This document shows positions 48,029 to 56,237 of a stretch of DNA of 64,000 bases, piece after piece. This DNA comes from Pseudomonadota bacterium (GTDB taxonomy: Bacteria; Pseudomonadota; Gammaproteobacteria; Burkholderiales; Rhodocyclaceae), in NCBI GenBank assembly GCA_018241685.1, contig JAFEDJ010000020.1, positions 1 to 64,000 on the forward strand, read 5' to 3'. Both the position numbers and the translations under genes were made by a program. Numbering within the stretch: the stretch's first letter is position 1; each line of letters opens with the position of its first letter. Below the pieces are notes generated by a model that was given only the letters and a program-made list of their open reading frames with translations, was not told the origin of the DNA and did not search any database.

Positions 48029-48573
48029 CAGTGGTCATCCTTCTGTGAAGATTTGATCAGATCGTCGACGGTGACGCCGATCTTGTCGGCGAGCAGGGCG
48101 AGCACGGCGTCAGCCATCGTTCGGAAATTGTCCCGGTCCTTCTTGTTGCGGACCTTCATCGACATGGCGGTGAACCGGCGCATGACTTCACCCTTCACCA
48201 GCACCACGGAATATTCATCATCCATCTGAGCGATCGCGCCAGCGCGCGCGGCATCGGCCGGAGTGTCGAACACTGCTTCCGACATGCGATAGAAGCCGGC
48301 CTTGATCAGTGCCCGTTTCCGGAAATGCTCCGACGTCGGATAGGTGGCATGTTCGCTCTCGCGAAGCTGGCTCCAGCCATTCTGCAGGACAGCCCAGAAC
48401 ATCCGCTCGAATGGCGTGCTGCCGAGCACGGCCGGCTCGAGCAGATAGCCCAAGCCGGCCTCGTACTTCGACGCCACAACTCGCGCCACCCCGCGCACAG
48501 GAACAAACGCGCCGAACTCGCCAATGTCCGGACGCCAGACCATCATGTACGCGGGAATGCGCTCCTCGCTCAT
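48028..48573 (-). CDS. DUF1367/NinB-like protein
   Basis: 181 residues; the ATG overlaps the upstream stop (ATGA). FERMFWAVLQNGWSQLRES, SEHFRKRALIKAGFYRMSEA, and SMKVRNKKDRDNFRTMADAV, LALLADKIGVTVDDLI resemble the DUF1367/NinB-type recombination accessory proteins by order of motifs. The match is partial and the assignment tentative. It lies directly after the exonuclease gene. Confidence 0.5.
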   Translation of the reverse strand: MSEERIPAYMMVWRPDIGEFGAFVPVRGVARVVASKYEAGLGYLLEPAVLGSTPFERMFWAVLQNGWSQLRESEHATYPTSEHFRKRALIKAGFYRMSEAVFDTPADAARAGAIAQMDDEYSVVLVKGEVMRRFTAMSMKVRNKKDRDNFRTMADAVLALLADKIGVTVDDLIKSSQKDDH

Positions 48574-49286
48574 AGCCCGAGTTTCCTCATTCTGGTGACG
48601 AGTTGCTGCAGGTCCCAATTGAAGACCTCGACCGCATCCTTGATCTGCCGCTGGTAGACATCGTTCGGAGTGACGCGGGCGACAAACTTCGGCATCTTCG
48701 GGTGCGAGAAGATCACCAAGTCGCACCACTGCCGGCGCCCGACCAGGAAGGCCCCACCGAAGCACTGCGCGCGGTGCTCTGGGGGAAAGGTACCCTTCTC
48801 CAAAATCGCGATCAGGATGTCCGGCCGAACGCACTTGATCTCGATCGCGCCGTCATCGCCGACCAGACCATCGGGCGACCATCCTGCTTTTACGTCCGGA
48901 TTCCAGACGAAGCCGACCTGCCGGACCGTCACGAAGCGCGACTGCTCATAATACTCCCGCGCCACCGGCTCCAACTCTTTGCCGCGCTCGGTGTCCCGAT
49001 TAGAGAACATCGCCCGCGGCTCGCCGGTCAGGATTTCACCGGCAAGCTGGCGAAGTAGTTTCCCGCGAGTGAGCGCCTCCTCCGAGGAGGACATGATCGT
49101 CCCAAACTCGGAGGAGGTCGCCTTGCCCCGACGCACCTCGAACCAATCGTCGGATCCCTGAATTATGTCCTCGTAGTAAACCAACTCTGCCGGAGGTGGC
49201 GGAGTGCGCTTCGGAATGGGTGTCGGATCCGGCTTCGGCGTCGGCGGTGCGCCAGTCGTCGAGCGGCGAGGGATCGGCTTCCGCAT
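48570..49286 (-). CDS. YqaJ-like viral exonuclease
   Basis: 238 residues from the ATG overlapping the upstream stop (TGATG). A proline-rich N-terminus precedes QGSDDWFEVRRGKATSSEFG, ELEPVAREYYEQ, AGWSPDGLVGDDGAIEIKC (SPDG plus E-x-K active site) and EHRAQCFGGAFLVGR. These are the YqaJ/lambda-exonuclease motifs of the PD-(D/E)XK fold. It would resect double-stranded ends to feed the ERF annealing protein encoded just upstream. Confidence 0.85.
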   Translation of the reverse strand: MRKPIPRRSTTGAPPTPKPDPTPIPKRTPPPPAELVYYEDIIQGSDDWFEVRRGKATSSEFGTIMSSSEEALTRGKLLRQLAGEILTGEPRAMFSNRDTERGKELEPVAREYYEQSRFVTVRQVGFVWNPDVKAGWSPDGLVGDDGAIEIKCVRPDILIAILEKGTFPPEHRAQCFGGAFLVGRRQWCDLVIFSHPKMPKFVARVTPNDVYQRQIKDAVEVFNWDLQQLVTRMRKLGL

Positions 49287-50221
49287 CACTTCCGATCCTT
49301 CGCCTGCTGTTGCGCCGCTTCGGCCCCGTACTTCTCGATAGCCGCGACGGCTTCGTCGTACCTGTCATCCGGCAGGTCGGCGATCTGCTGGATATTGAAA
49401 CGAGTGCAGAACCGGGCGGTGGTGAGGCCAGCGAGTTTGATCTTGTCGGAAAGGACATCGACGTCCTCGGCCGAGATCAGCTTCACAGCCACAGGCTCTA
49501 TCGGCGCCTGTTCATCGTTGCCGTCACGATCCTCGTCCATCTTGGCGTTGCTGATGATGTTCAGCAGCGAGATCGTGGCGTACCGCTTACCGTAGGAGAG
49601 AGACGACCCCCACCCCTGCACGTTGTTCTTGCTGCCGGACGTTTCAGCAGGGAGAGGGAAAGTCGTCATCCGCTGATGACCATCCACATGGTCGAGGATG
49701 CCATGCACCAAGATGCGTCCATCGGACCCCGGCTCGGTGGGATACGAGAGAGCGAATCCATACTTACTGAGGATTGGCCGGAGCACGCGCCAGATATTCT
49801 GGAATGTCGCGTAGGGCGTCGACTGCTGCACAACGCCAGTGCGGTTGCCCTTGTTGTCCTTCTCGCGAATTTCAATCCTACCGTCGGCACGAATTTCCGG
49901 CAATTCGGCTTGCATCTTAACGAACGCTTCGGTGAAGGAGCGTCGAGCCTGCTCCTTCTCCAGCGTGGCCTGCATGTCGAGAAGTGCCTGCATCTTCGCG
50001 ACATCAACCGCAGGATTGGAGGCAGCCTGCGCGATCACCGCCAGCATGTTCTGTGGCGGCGGAGCGACACTCGATGGTGCCGGCGGCGGTGGCCGATTTG
50101 TGACTTGTGTCGTGACGTTGCGGCCACCCTTGCGAACCGCCCCCTCGGTGAGAGGGGCCACCTTCGGCCCCTCCCCCGGAGAGAACAATTCCGGCTCTGC
50201 GGTCTTGGTCTTTCTCGTCAT
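49286..50221 (-). CDS. erf: ERF-family single-strand annealing protein
   Basis: 311 residues. ALLDMQATLEKEQARRSFTE, AFVKMQAELPEIRADGRIEI, STPYATFQNIWRVLRPILSK, YGFALSYPTEPG and GWGSSLSYGKRYATISLLN are typical of ERF recombinases, which anneal single strands during phage recombination. The ATG at 50221 follows the first plausible ribosome-binding site (GAGGAGTG on the transcript). The C-terminus (EDVDVLSDKIKLAGLTTARF) is the small lid domain of the family. Pairs with the exonuclease downstream. Confidence 0.87.
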   Translation of the reverse strand: MTRKTKTAEPELFSPGEGPKVAPLTEGAVRKGGRNVTTQVTNRPPPPAPSSVAPPPQNMLAVIAQAASNPAVDVAKMQALLDMQATLEKEQARRSFTEAFVKMQAELPEIRADGRIEIREKDNKGNRTGVVQQSTPYATFQNIWRVLRPILSKYGFALSYPTEPGSDGRILVHGILDHVDGHQRMTTFPLPAETSGSKNNVQGWGSSLSYGKRYATISLLNIISNAKMDEDRDGNDEQAPIEPVAVKLISAEDVDVLSDKIKLAGLTTARFCTRFNIQQIADLPDDRYDEAVAAIEKYGAEAAQQQAKDRK

Positions 50222-50223
50222 GG

Positions 50224-50571
50224 TCACTCCTCGACGACGATCTGCGGATAGCCGCTGTTGAACGAACGCTGGAACGTGCAGGGCAGCGCGCCGCCGAGCG
50301 CGATCGGTGCGCCGTCCATCGCCATGGTCGGGGAGTCGGCCGGCGGCGTGAACGGCGATCCGATCTCGTCGAGGAGCTTCGCCAGATTGGCGTTCTTCTT
50401 CGACGAGATGTAGCCGAGGCGCTTGCCGCCGTGCCACACGGACACGGCGTTCCGGTCGAATGAGTTACGCGGCTCCCGCACGAGCGTCAGCGCGGTGCCG
50501 ACCTGGAGTTGCGAGACTATGGCCTCAGATTTCTGATGGCTCATGCCGACGAGGCTGTAGGTGATCTTCAT
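50224..50571 (-). CDS. HIRAN-domain protein
   Basis: 115 residues; start overlaps the upstream stop (ATGA). LQVGTALTLVREPRNSFDRN, AVSVWHGGKRLGYISSKKNA and NLAKLLDEIG form a stand-alone HIRAN domain, known to recognise damaged DNA or 3' ends in larger repair enzymes. Its place between the annealing protein and a sigma-like regulator fits a DNA-repair or recombination role. Confidence 0.75.
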   Translation of the reverse strand: MKITYSLVGMSHQKSEAIVSQLQVGTALTLVREPRNSFDRNAVSVWHGGKRLGYISSKKNANLAKLLDEIGSPFTPPADSPTMAMDGAPIALGGALPCTFQRSFNSGYPQIVVEE

Positions 50572-50831
50572 GGAGCCTCCGGGAGGTTGGGTTGGGGGAC
50601 GACGGGCGCAATAACGCCGCCGCAGACATCGAGTTCGCGGCCGAGACTGTCCCATTTCGGATTCCCGTTCGGGTGCCGGTCGTTCTCGATCTTGTGGGCA
50701 AGCCGCGCGCGATTGAGGCGCGACTTGACGGTGCCGAGCGAGATGCCGAGATGCCCGGCGATCTCGCGGTAGGAGAGCTTCTGGACCTGATGCAGGTCCA
50801 GAATCTCGGCGTGCGGTTTGGAGAGTGTCAT
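50568..50831 (-). CDS. Sigma-70 region 4-like DNA-binding protein
   Basis: 87 residues; start overlaps the upstream stop by one base. KPHAEILDLHQVQKLSYREI, AGHLGISLGTVKSRLNRARL is a complete region 4-type helix-turn-helix of ECF sigma factors. Region 2 is missing, so it is not a full sigma factor. It could modify host RNA polymerase or act as a repressor-like regulator. The C-terminal 35 residues are proline-rich. Confidence 0.7.
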   Translation of the reverse strand: MTLSKPHAEILDLHQVQKLSYREIAGHLGISLGTVKSRLNRARLAHKIENDRHPNGNPKWDSLGRELDVCGGVIAPVVPQPNLPEAP

Positions 50832-51754
50832 CAGCGCACCACCGACACTTCGCGGGAGCCGATGCGAGCACCTGCCATCTGCTCGGTGTATCCGGTGTTT
50901 TTGGCCCAAGCCCGCAGCGCCTTTTCCTTCTCGGCGAGCGAGATGAAGGGCCAGAGCTTGTCCTTGTCGAGTTTGGTCTGGTCCTCGAGCGCCGCGTAGG
51001 ACTCGCGCTTCATGGTCACAGTCGGACCCTCGTTCACGCGATGCCGAACCATGTCCGCCGGCTTCGCCAGCGTATCGATGTGCGCCTGCTCGGCCTTCTG
51101 CGCCGCCACCGACACATCAGCCACAGCCACAGCGGCCTGCGTGTTCGCCTGCAGGGCAGCTTCGGCCTTCGCATCTTGGTCCTTGCGAGCGCGGGCAGCC
51201 TTGGCTGCGGCTTCATCGGCCGCACGCTGCGCCTCCTCGGCGGCGCGCCGACGGGCATCCTCCTCCTCGCGGAGACGACGAGCCTCAGCTTCGCGCCGAG
51301 CGCGCTCGGCGGCGAGTTTTCGCTGGTTGTAGTCGTCAATCCGAGATGATGCTTCATCGGCGACGCCCGGCTTTGACGTCCGATTGGGCCGAGCGGCCTG
51401 ATCTCGGATCGGCACCGCGAAGCCATCCACCCCCTGAGCGGATCGGTAGTAAGGGTCCTTCTCGGCGACGCGGGTTGCCTCCACGCGCGCAGAGAAGTCG
51501 CGCGCATCCTTCACGAGCTTTGCGTATTCGCCCATGACGTCATCGTCTTCGATAACGCTGGGGAGGGAGGCAAGCCGATCCTTCAACTCGGCGAGCGTGG
51601 TGCGCATCGCACCATATTCATCCTCCATGTATTCGGAGACCAGCGCGGGGAAGTTCTCGGTTTGCGCGATCGACCGCGGCAGCGCCGCCGGCGCGACGTT
51701 ATCGCTGAGTGGGACGTTCCGGTTCGAAGCCGGGACGGTGGTGTTGTCGTTCAT
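50831..51754 (-). CDS. Coiled-coil recombination-operon protein
   Basis: 307 residues. A long alanine- and arginine-rich coiled coil (KLAAERARREAEARRLREEE, ADEAAAKAARARKDQDAKAE) separates an N-terminal DYN-rich part and a C-terminal domain (LWPFISLAEKEKALRAWAKN). Similar proteins lie near ERF genes in other phages, with unknown roles. It begins at ATG 51754 with GAGAGAGGC upstream. Confidence 0.65.
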   Translation of the reverse strand: MNDNTTVPASNRNVPLSDNVAPAALPRSIAQTENFPALVSEYMEDEYGAMRTTLAELKDRLASLPSVIEDDDVMGEYAKLVKDARDFSARVEATRVAEKDPYYRSAQGVDGFAVPIRDQAARPNRTSKPGVADEASSRIDDYNQRKLAAERARREAEARRLREEEDARRRAAEEAQRAADEAAAKAARARKDQDAKAEAALQANTQAAVAVADVSVAAQKAEQAHIDTLAKPADMVRHRVNEGPTVTMKRESYAALEDQTKLDKDKLWPFISLAEKEKALRAWAKNTGYTEQMAGARIGSREVSVVR

Positions 51755-51786
51755 CGTTGCCTCTCTCTTGGTGGGTGGTGGAAAAA

Positions 51787-52107
51787 TCAGAACGGGATTT
51801 CGTCACAGTCCCGAGTGGATGCCTTCACTGCCGCGCGCAGCGCTGGAAGGTCCGGCGCTGTGCCGGACTCGAATGATTCAAGGACGGCCTTCGCCGCCTT
51901 CCAGAGCGTGTCGTAACGCTCGAATTTCAGCTTCGCGTCCGTGGCTTCGCGGTCTTTATTCGTCAGCTTGCTCTGAAGCGCGAGGACTTCGGTGCTCTGC
52001 ACCCCAAGCGCGGCTCGGAGTTTGTCGCCCTCCAAATCGGCAAGGACGCGATCGCGCATCTCATCGCGCAGCGCAGTCAGAAGTTTATCGAATGCCTCGT
52101 CGTCCAT
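51787..52107 (-). CDS. First gene of the leftward operon, helical protein
   Basis: 106 residues. The ATG at 52107 follows GGAGGAGAG on the transcript. It is helical (FDKLLTALRDEMRDRVLADL, LGVQSTEVLALQSKLTNKDR) and resembles small phage coiled-coil proteins. It is the promoter-proximal gene of the leftward operon. Function unknown. Confidence 0.6.
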   Translation of the reverse strand: MDDEAFDKLLTALRDEMRDRVLADLEGDKLRAALGVQSTEVLALQSKLTNKDREATDAKLKFERYDTLWKAAKAVLESFESGTAPDLPALRAAVKASTRDCDEIPF

Positions 52108-52324
52108 GGCTCTCCTCCATGAGGCAGGCGCGGGAGAGCCGATGCCCGGGACGGCCCCGGAAAGGGCGGCCGCGCGCGCTCGCGACATAAGGAGAAAAAA
52201 GGAAATCGGCTCTCCAGCCCCACAGGGAACCTAGGATGCGTTGGGGCGGGAGGCAAGTCATGTTTGGGGGAAAACCCGGCAAAAAAGACTTGTGCCGGGA
52301 TTCGCCCCATGCTCTTTTCTGGCG
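52108..52324 (+). promoter_or_regulatory. Divergent control region
   Basis: The 217 bases between the leftward and rightward operons contain no gene. A perfect hairpin CCCGGCA/TGCCGGG (52275-52299) lies just upstream of the rightward gene. GGCTCTCC/GGAGAGCC occurs three times, one copy being part of the ribosome-binding site of the leftward operon. An A-rich stretch AGGAGAAAAAAGG is at about 52190. The hairpin is a plausible operator for the small HTH protein encoded next to it. No -10/-35 pair is strong. Confidence 0.5.
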
Positions 52325-52594
52325 GTGAAAACACCGAATCTTGAACCGATCCTGCGACGTAATCTGCTGGCGCTTGCCGGGGCATACCGGAAAGCCAAGC
52401 CGATATCGCTGCGTACTCTCTCGCGATACGCCCACGGCGACGGGCCATTTTTCGAGAAGCTTCAGCGCCGTGAGGGTTCGTTCTCGATTCGGAAATACGA
52501 TGAAGTCGTGGCGTGGTTCAGGGCTAACCGCCCCCCAGGAATGCGGTGGCCGAAACTTTACGAGCCTTGGGCGGAGGGCCGCCCCAGACGCTGA
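52325..52594 (+). CDS. Small phage regulator (HTH-like)
   Basis: 89 residues from GTG 52325. LRRNLLALAGAYRKAKPISL, RTLSRYAHGDGPFFEKLQR, YDEVVAWFRANRPPGMRWP match short phage proteins with a helix-turn-helix followed by a WF-N-P motif. No clear ribosome-binding site precedes the GTG, so the mRNA may be nearly leaderless. Its position at the divergent promoter makes it the best candidate for an early-gene regulator. Confidence 0.6.
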   Translation: MKTPNLEPILRRNLLALAGAYRKAKPISLRTLSRYAHGDGPFFEKLQRREGSFSIRKYDEVVAWFRANRPPGMRWPKLYEPWAEGRPRR

Positions 52595-52603
52595 GGGCGG
52601 ACC

Positions 52604-52780
52604 ATGAAGACCTATCAAGTCGAAATCGACGACGAGACTGAAAAGATGCTACTCCGCCTCTCCACGCAAACCGGACATGCGCCGCACGCGCTCATCGTCT
52701 CGCTTGTGGCCGAGGTGCTCGTCGACGATTTCGGCTGTCACCAGACCAGCAATGTCGTTCCATTTCCGGAACGACGATAA
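52604..52780 (+). CDS. Small ribbon-helix-helix-like protein
   Basis: 58 residues with GAGGGCGG upstream. KTYQVEIDDETEKMLLRLS followed by TGHAPHALIVSLVAEVLVDD has the strand-helix-helix pattern of Arc/MetJ-type proteins. It could bind DNA as a dimer. Too short for confident family assignment. Confidence 0.6.
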   Translation: MKTYQVEIDDETEKMLLRLSTQTGHAPHALIVSLVAEVLVDDFGCHQTSNVVPFPERR

Positions 52781-52800
52781 CCCCAGCAGGAGAGAGACCA

Positions 52801-53253
52801 ATGGCGAAAGGCGAAAAACAGGAAGGTGCCGCTACCGGCAAAGCTGCGACGGCGATCCAGCTTCCGTCCGAGCGGGTGCTGAAACGGCTTCTCAAGTCCG
52901 GCGACGAAATGAAGGAGGCCGTCGATGGCCTCACCGGTTCGCACCGAGAGGAGATCAAGAACGCGATCGACAAGCATCACCTCAACAAGGATGCATTCGC
53001 GCTCCTCAAGAAATTCCACCGCATCAAATCGGCGGAGACGAAACATATCCTCTTCCACACCTTCATCGAATATCTCGAAATGTCGGGTGAGATGAAGCTG
53101 ATCGACAGCGTCCAGAACCTGCCTCTCGGCGACGACAAGGTCGAAGAGGATGAGGGCAATGAAGGTGATGCCGGCCAGCAGGGCGCCGACAACGTCCGCC
53201 AGTTCGGCGGCAGCCGTCGCCGCGGCCAAGCAGCGGCCGAAGCGGCGGAATAA
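52801..53253 (+). CDS. Hypothetical protein of the replication operon
   Basis: 150 residues with CAGGAGAGAG upstream. A helical core (LPSERVLKRLLKSGDEMKEA, GSHREEIKNAIDKHHLNKDA, FALLKKFHRIKS, FHTFIEYLEMSGEMKL) precedes an acidic, then basic disordered tail ending RQFGGSRRRG. Related-looking proteins in alphaproteobacterial phages lie near replication genes. I do not recognise a domain. Confidence 0.6.
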   Translation: MAKGEKQEGAATGKAATAIQLPSERVLKRLLKSGDEMKEAVDGLTGSHREEIKNAIDKHHLNKDAFALLKKFHRIKSAETKHILFHTFIEYLEMSGEMKLIDSVQNLPLGDDKVEEDEGNEGDAGQQGADNVRQFGGSRRRGQAAAEAAE

Positions 53254-53284
53254 CCGCCGGGCATAGTTCGGCTGGGGAGCGTAG

Positions 53285-53311
53285 GGCGGGGGTCGAAAGA
53301 CCTCCGCCTTT
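53285..53311 (+). terminator. Hairpin with GAAA tetraloop
   Basis: GGCGGGGGTC pairs with GACCTCCGCC (10 bp, one G-U), closed by a GAAA loop and followed by only TTT. It could be an inefficient terminator or an RNA-stability element before the resolvase gene. Confidence 0.5.
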
Positions 53312-53331
53312 CCCAACAGGGGAGGGGCAGA

Positions 53332-53865
53332 ATGATTGTTCTCGGCGTTGATCCCGGCAAATCCGGTGGCTTGGCAAAAGTCGTCCTCCTGCCGAAGCCC
53401 CGCTTGATCGACTGCATATCCGTGCCGGTGGGCAAGGATGGGAGCGATGACATCCTCGACGTCGACGCCATTCTCAACTGGCTGCAGCAGGAGCCGCCGG
53501 ACGTCGGCTTTATCGAGCGCGTCTCCCCGATGCCATCGATCGACCAGACCAACGGCAAGCGCCGCGGCATGGGTGCCACATCAGCCTTTAACTTCGGCGG
53601 TGCCGTCTACACCATCCGGACCTGCATCGTCGGCCTCGGCATCAAGCTCCACCGCGTCGAGGCGACCGCGTGGAAAAAGACCCATGGCCTCTCATCGAAA
53701 GACGAAAACGGCCGCAAGCTCGAGCAGCGCGCGGTGAAGGAGCGCAGCCGGCAAAAAGCCATCGCCATATTCGGGGACCAGTTCTTTCCGAACGTCGGCC
53801 ACCACAACCGCGCTGAGGCCGCCCTTATAGCTCACCACGGCGCCATGATTCTCCGGGGGAAATGA
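53332..53865 (+). CDS. RuvC-like Holliday junction resolvase
   Basis: 177 residues. The fold's acidic positions are visible: GVDPGKSGG (first Asp), GFIERV (Glu) and HHNRAEAALIA, in place of the usual D-x2-D pair. KKTHGLSSKDENGR and KERSRQKAIAIFG lie between. It would resolve branched replication or recombination intermediates before packaging. A ribosome-binding site GGGGAGGGG is just upstream. Confidence 0.8.
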   Translation: MIVLGVDPGKSGGLAKVVLLPKPRLIDCISVPVGKDGSDDILDVDAILNWLQQEPPDVGFIERVSPMPSIDQTNGKRRGMGATSAFNFGGAVYTIRTCIVGLGIKLHRVEATAWKKTHGLSSKDENGRKLEQRAVKERSRQKAIAIFGDQFFPNVGHHNRAEAALIAHHGAMILRGK

Positions 53866-54668
53866 TGCTGACCGCCGACGTTGCAGCGATCGCCATTGTC
53901 ACCGCAGCGCGCCTATGTCAGGTGCATCCGTTGATGGTGTTGGACGAAATTCCGACACCAAAAGCGGATCAAATCGGTGTCAGCCGAGCGAGATCATATG
54001 CCGCTGTGGCGCTCGACGAGGTCCTGAACGCTGGATGCGAGCCGAAGAATTACCGTGTGTCACGGGCCGCGATCGGCCGATCTGTTGGAGCAACACCGGC
54101 CAGCGAAAGTGGTATCATCGCAGCGATCAGGATCAACATCGGTAACGGATCGAATAAATGGTGGCGAGAAGGCGACTTCCGCCAAGTCTGCGCGGCCGTG
54201 GCATCGGAGATCGAACGATCCGGTCGCATCGAACCGTCGCCATCGCCGGCGCCGCCCAAGCCGAAAAATGTCGACTCCGTGGCGACCACCTCAATCGGGC
54301 GTATCAAGGCCGCGCCGCCACCGAAGACGGCACCGGTACCGGGGGCCGCTCCGCCGCAGCCGCAACCTATCGTCGCGCCGGCACCGATGTGCGTCGGTGG
54401 CGTCACGGTCGACGTCGATGGCGGCATCGTCAGTGCCAACGGCTACAGCGTCACGTTCGACCAGGATACGGCGCTGTTCATCCACACGCTGGTGCGCGTC
54501 ATGCCGGCGCTGCTCGACGAGATTCGGATCGCCACAAAGGTCTGGGGCCACCCATCAGCGCGGATACGTCTGCCAGAGATGATGCAGCGGGCGAACCCGG
54601 CGCTGGAAATGATCCAGCTCAAGATCCGGCACATGCCCAAGGCTGGATACTCGATCAGCAAGGCATAG
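53862..54668 (+). CDS. DNA-binding protein with winged-helix C-terminus
   Basis: 268 residues; the start overlaps the previous stop (ATGA). An N-terminal helical domain (SRARSYAAVALDEVLNAG, YRVSRAAIGRSVG) looks like a helix-turn-helix, then a proline-rich linker. The C-terminus (VTFDQDTALFIHTLVRVMPA, IRIATKVWGHPSARI, LKIRHMPKAGYSIS) has the layout of OmpR/PhoB-type winged helices. It might be a replication initiator or transcription regulator. The domain assignment is by pattern. Confidence 0.55.
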   Translation: MMLTADVAAIAIVTAARLCQVHPLMVLDEIPTPKADQIGVSRARSYAAVALDEVLNAGCEPKNYRVSRAAIGRSVGATPASESGIIAAIRINIGNGSNKWWREGDFRQVCAAVASEIERSGRIEPSPSPAPPKPKNVDSVATTSIGRIKAAPPPKTAPVPGAAPPQPQPIVAPAPMCVGGVTVDVDGGIVSANGYSVTFDQDTALFIHTLVRVMPALLDEIRIATKVWGHPSARIRLPEMMQRANPALEMIQLKIRHMPKAGYSISKA

Positions 54669-54762
54669 GTCCCCCACAATCCCCGGTTTCCCCTGCCCGG
54701 AATCCACCGGTGGACCGCGACGGCAAATCAGCATAGTCGTCGGCACGGGAAGGGGAGGCAGA

Positions 54763-55410
54763 ATGGGCCAACAGCCGGTCTACGACACCCGCAACGTCAT
54801 GGACGGGCGGGACCTTCTCCGATCATTGGCCCCGAGAAGTGTGGCTGCGGTGTTCTATGACCCGCAGTACCGCGCCGGCCTCGACCAACTTTCATACGGG
54901 AACGAGGGTGAGCGCCAGAAAGGCCGCGCCAAACTGCCATCCATGTCCGACGACATGATCGTCGAGTTCATGGAGGAGATTCAGCGCGTGCTTCGACCAA
55001 GCGGCCACCTTTTCCTCTGGATGGACAAGTTTTCGCTGTGGTCGGCGCACTGGCACCGGTGGGTGCCAGAGGTGTCGTCGCTGGCGCTCGTCGATGGAAT
55101 GATCTGGGACAAGGACCGGATCGGCATGGGGAAGCGAACCCGGTGCCAATACGAGGCCATGGCCATCCTGCAGCGTGGCCCGCGCCGTGCCGGCGGCGTC
55201 TGGACCGACCACCGGATCGCCGACGTCTGGCGCGGCAAGCCGGACCGGAAGCGGCACGCGCACGCCAAGCCGCTGGACCTTATCCAGCGACTCATCCTCG
55301 CTACGACCAAACCGGGCGATCTCGTCGTCGACCCAGCGGCCGGCGGATACGCGGTGATGGAAGCCGCGCGCGCGACGCGCCGACGATTCATTGGGTGCGA
55401 TCTGAAATGA
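54763..55410 (+). CDS. DNA methyltransferase (N6/N4, DPQY variant)
   Basis: 215 residues. The catalytic motif IV reads FYDPQYR rather than the canonical DPPY. HLFLWMDKFSLW and the C-terminal KPLDLIQRLILATTKPGDLV plus DPAAGGYAVMEAARATRRRF show the motif X-I arrangement of amino-methyltransferases. It should methylate adenine N6 or cytosine N4. The Gln in the catalytic loop is not a known inactivating change and recurs, from memory, in related phage enzymes. The start follows GGGGAGGC. Confidence 0.75.
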   Translation: MGQQPVYDTRNVMDGRDLLRSLAPRSVAAVFYDPQYRAGLDQLSYGNEGERQKGRAKLPSMSDDMIVEFMEEIQRVLRPSGHLFLWMDKFSLWSAHWHRWVPEVSSLALVDGMIWDKDRIGMGKRTRCQYEAMAILQRGPRRAGGVWTDHRIADVWRGKPDRKRHAHAKPLDLIQRLILATTKPGDLVVDPAAGGYAVMEAARATRRRFIGCDLK

Positions 55411-56237
55411 AATTCTACAAGCGTGATCCAGACCGAGCACTGGCAGGCATGGCGGAACTGACGCTCAAGCAGCGCGGCGCCTACAACAGCCTGCTCGATC
55501 TACTCTACAGCCGCGATGGAAATGTCCCCGACGACGACGTGATGGTCGCGCGGATGATGTCCTGCCACTGGCGGGAATGGGGAGCAGTCAAAAAGGAGCT
55601 TTTCGCGACCGGGAAGGTCTGGGTGGAAGACGGAAAGCTGAGGGCAAAACGGGTCCAGGAGACGATTTCTGACGCCGTCAAGCACGCACAACAACGTGGC
55701 GTGACCCCCTCACAGACCCCGTCATACCCCCCCAATGACCCCCCCTCAAGAAGCGGTCATAAATCGAAAAAGGTGAACAATAACAACGATCCGCCTTTGC
55801 TACCCATAGATACAGCCATAGACAGAGAGACTCGCTCCAAGAAGCGAGTCTCAGGCGCGCGCAAGCCGCGCGCCACGCCGACGCGCATCCCTGAGAATTT
55901 TGATCTCGATGAGGACCGGATGATGTTTGCGGTCCAGCGTGGGTTCGAGCCGAGCCGCGCGAGGATACTGTTCGAGGCGTTCTCGAACCACCACCGGGCG
56001 AAGGGCACCACGATGCTGGACTGGTCAGCGGCGTGGCGGACTTGGGTGCTGAATGAAATCAAATTCAAGGGACCGCCGCAGCACACCACCTACGGAGCGC
56101 CTAGGGTCATCAACGGCAATACCGGACCGCGTGGGCGCAAATCGCTATCCGACATCAAGCGAGAAGGAGAGGAGAGGTTACGACAGATGGAAAACAGGGG
56201 AGGCTTGTTCGAGCATGACCACGAAATCGACCTCTAA
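55407..56237 (+). CDS. DUF1376 replication protein
   Basis: 276 residues; start overlaps the previous stop (ATGA). KFYKRDPDRALAGMAELTLK, QRGAYNSLLDLLYSRDGNVP and DDVMVARMMSCHWREWGAV are the DUF1376 (YdaU-like) N-terminus found in phage replication initiator proteins. After a disordered linker, RIPENFDLDEDRMMFAVQRG and WSAAWRTWVLNEIKF form the C-terminal DnaT-like segment. It probably helps load the helicase. Confidence 0.8.
   Translation: MKFYKRDPDRALAGMAELTLKQRGAYNSLLDLLYSRDGNVPDDDVMVARMMSCHWREWGAVKKELFATGKVWVEDGKLRAKRVQETISDAVKHAQQRGVTPSQTPSYPPNDPPSRSGHKSKKVNNNNDPPLLPIDTAIDRETRSKKRVSGARKPRATPTRIPENFDLDEDRMMFAVQRGFEPSRARILFEAFSNHHRAKGTTMLDWSAAWRTWVLNEIKFKGPPQHTTYGAPRVINGNTGPRGRKSLSDIKREGEERLRQMENRGGLFEHDHEIDL

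Noticed and set aside
54703-54714. TCCACCGGTGGA palindrome before the DPQY methyltransferase
   Set aside because: A single 12-base palindrome in G+C-rich DNA is expected by chance; no second copy or promoter context supports a site.
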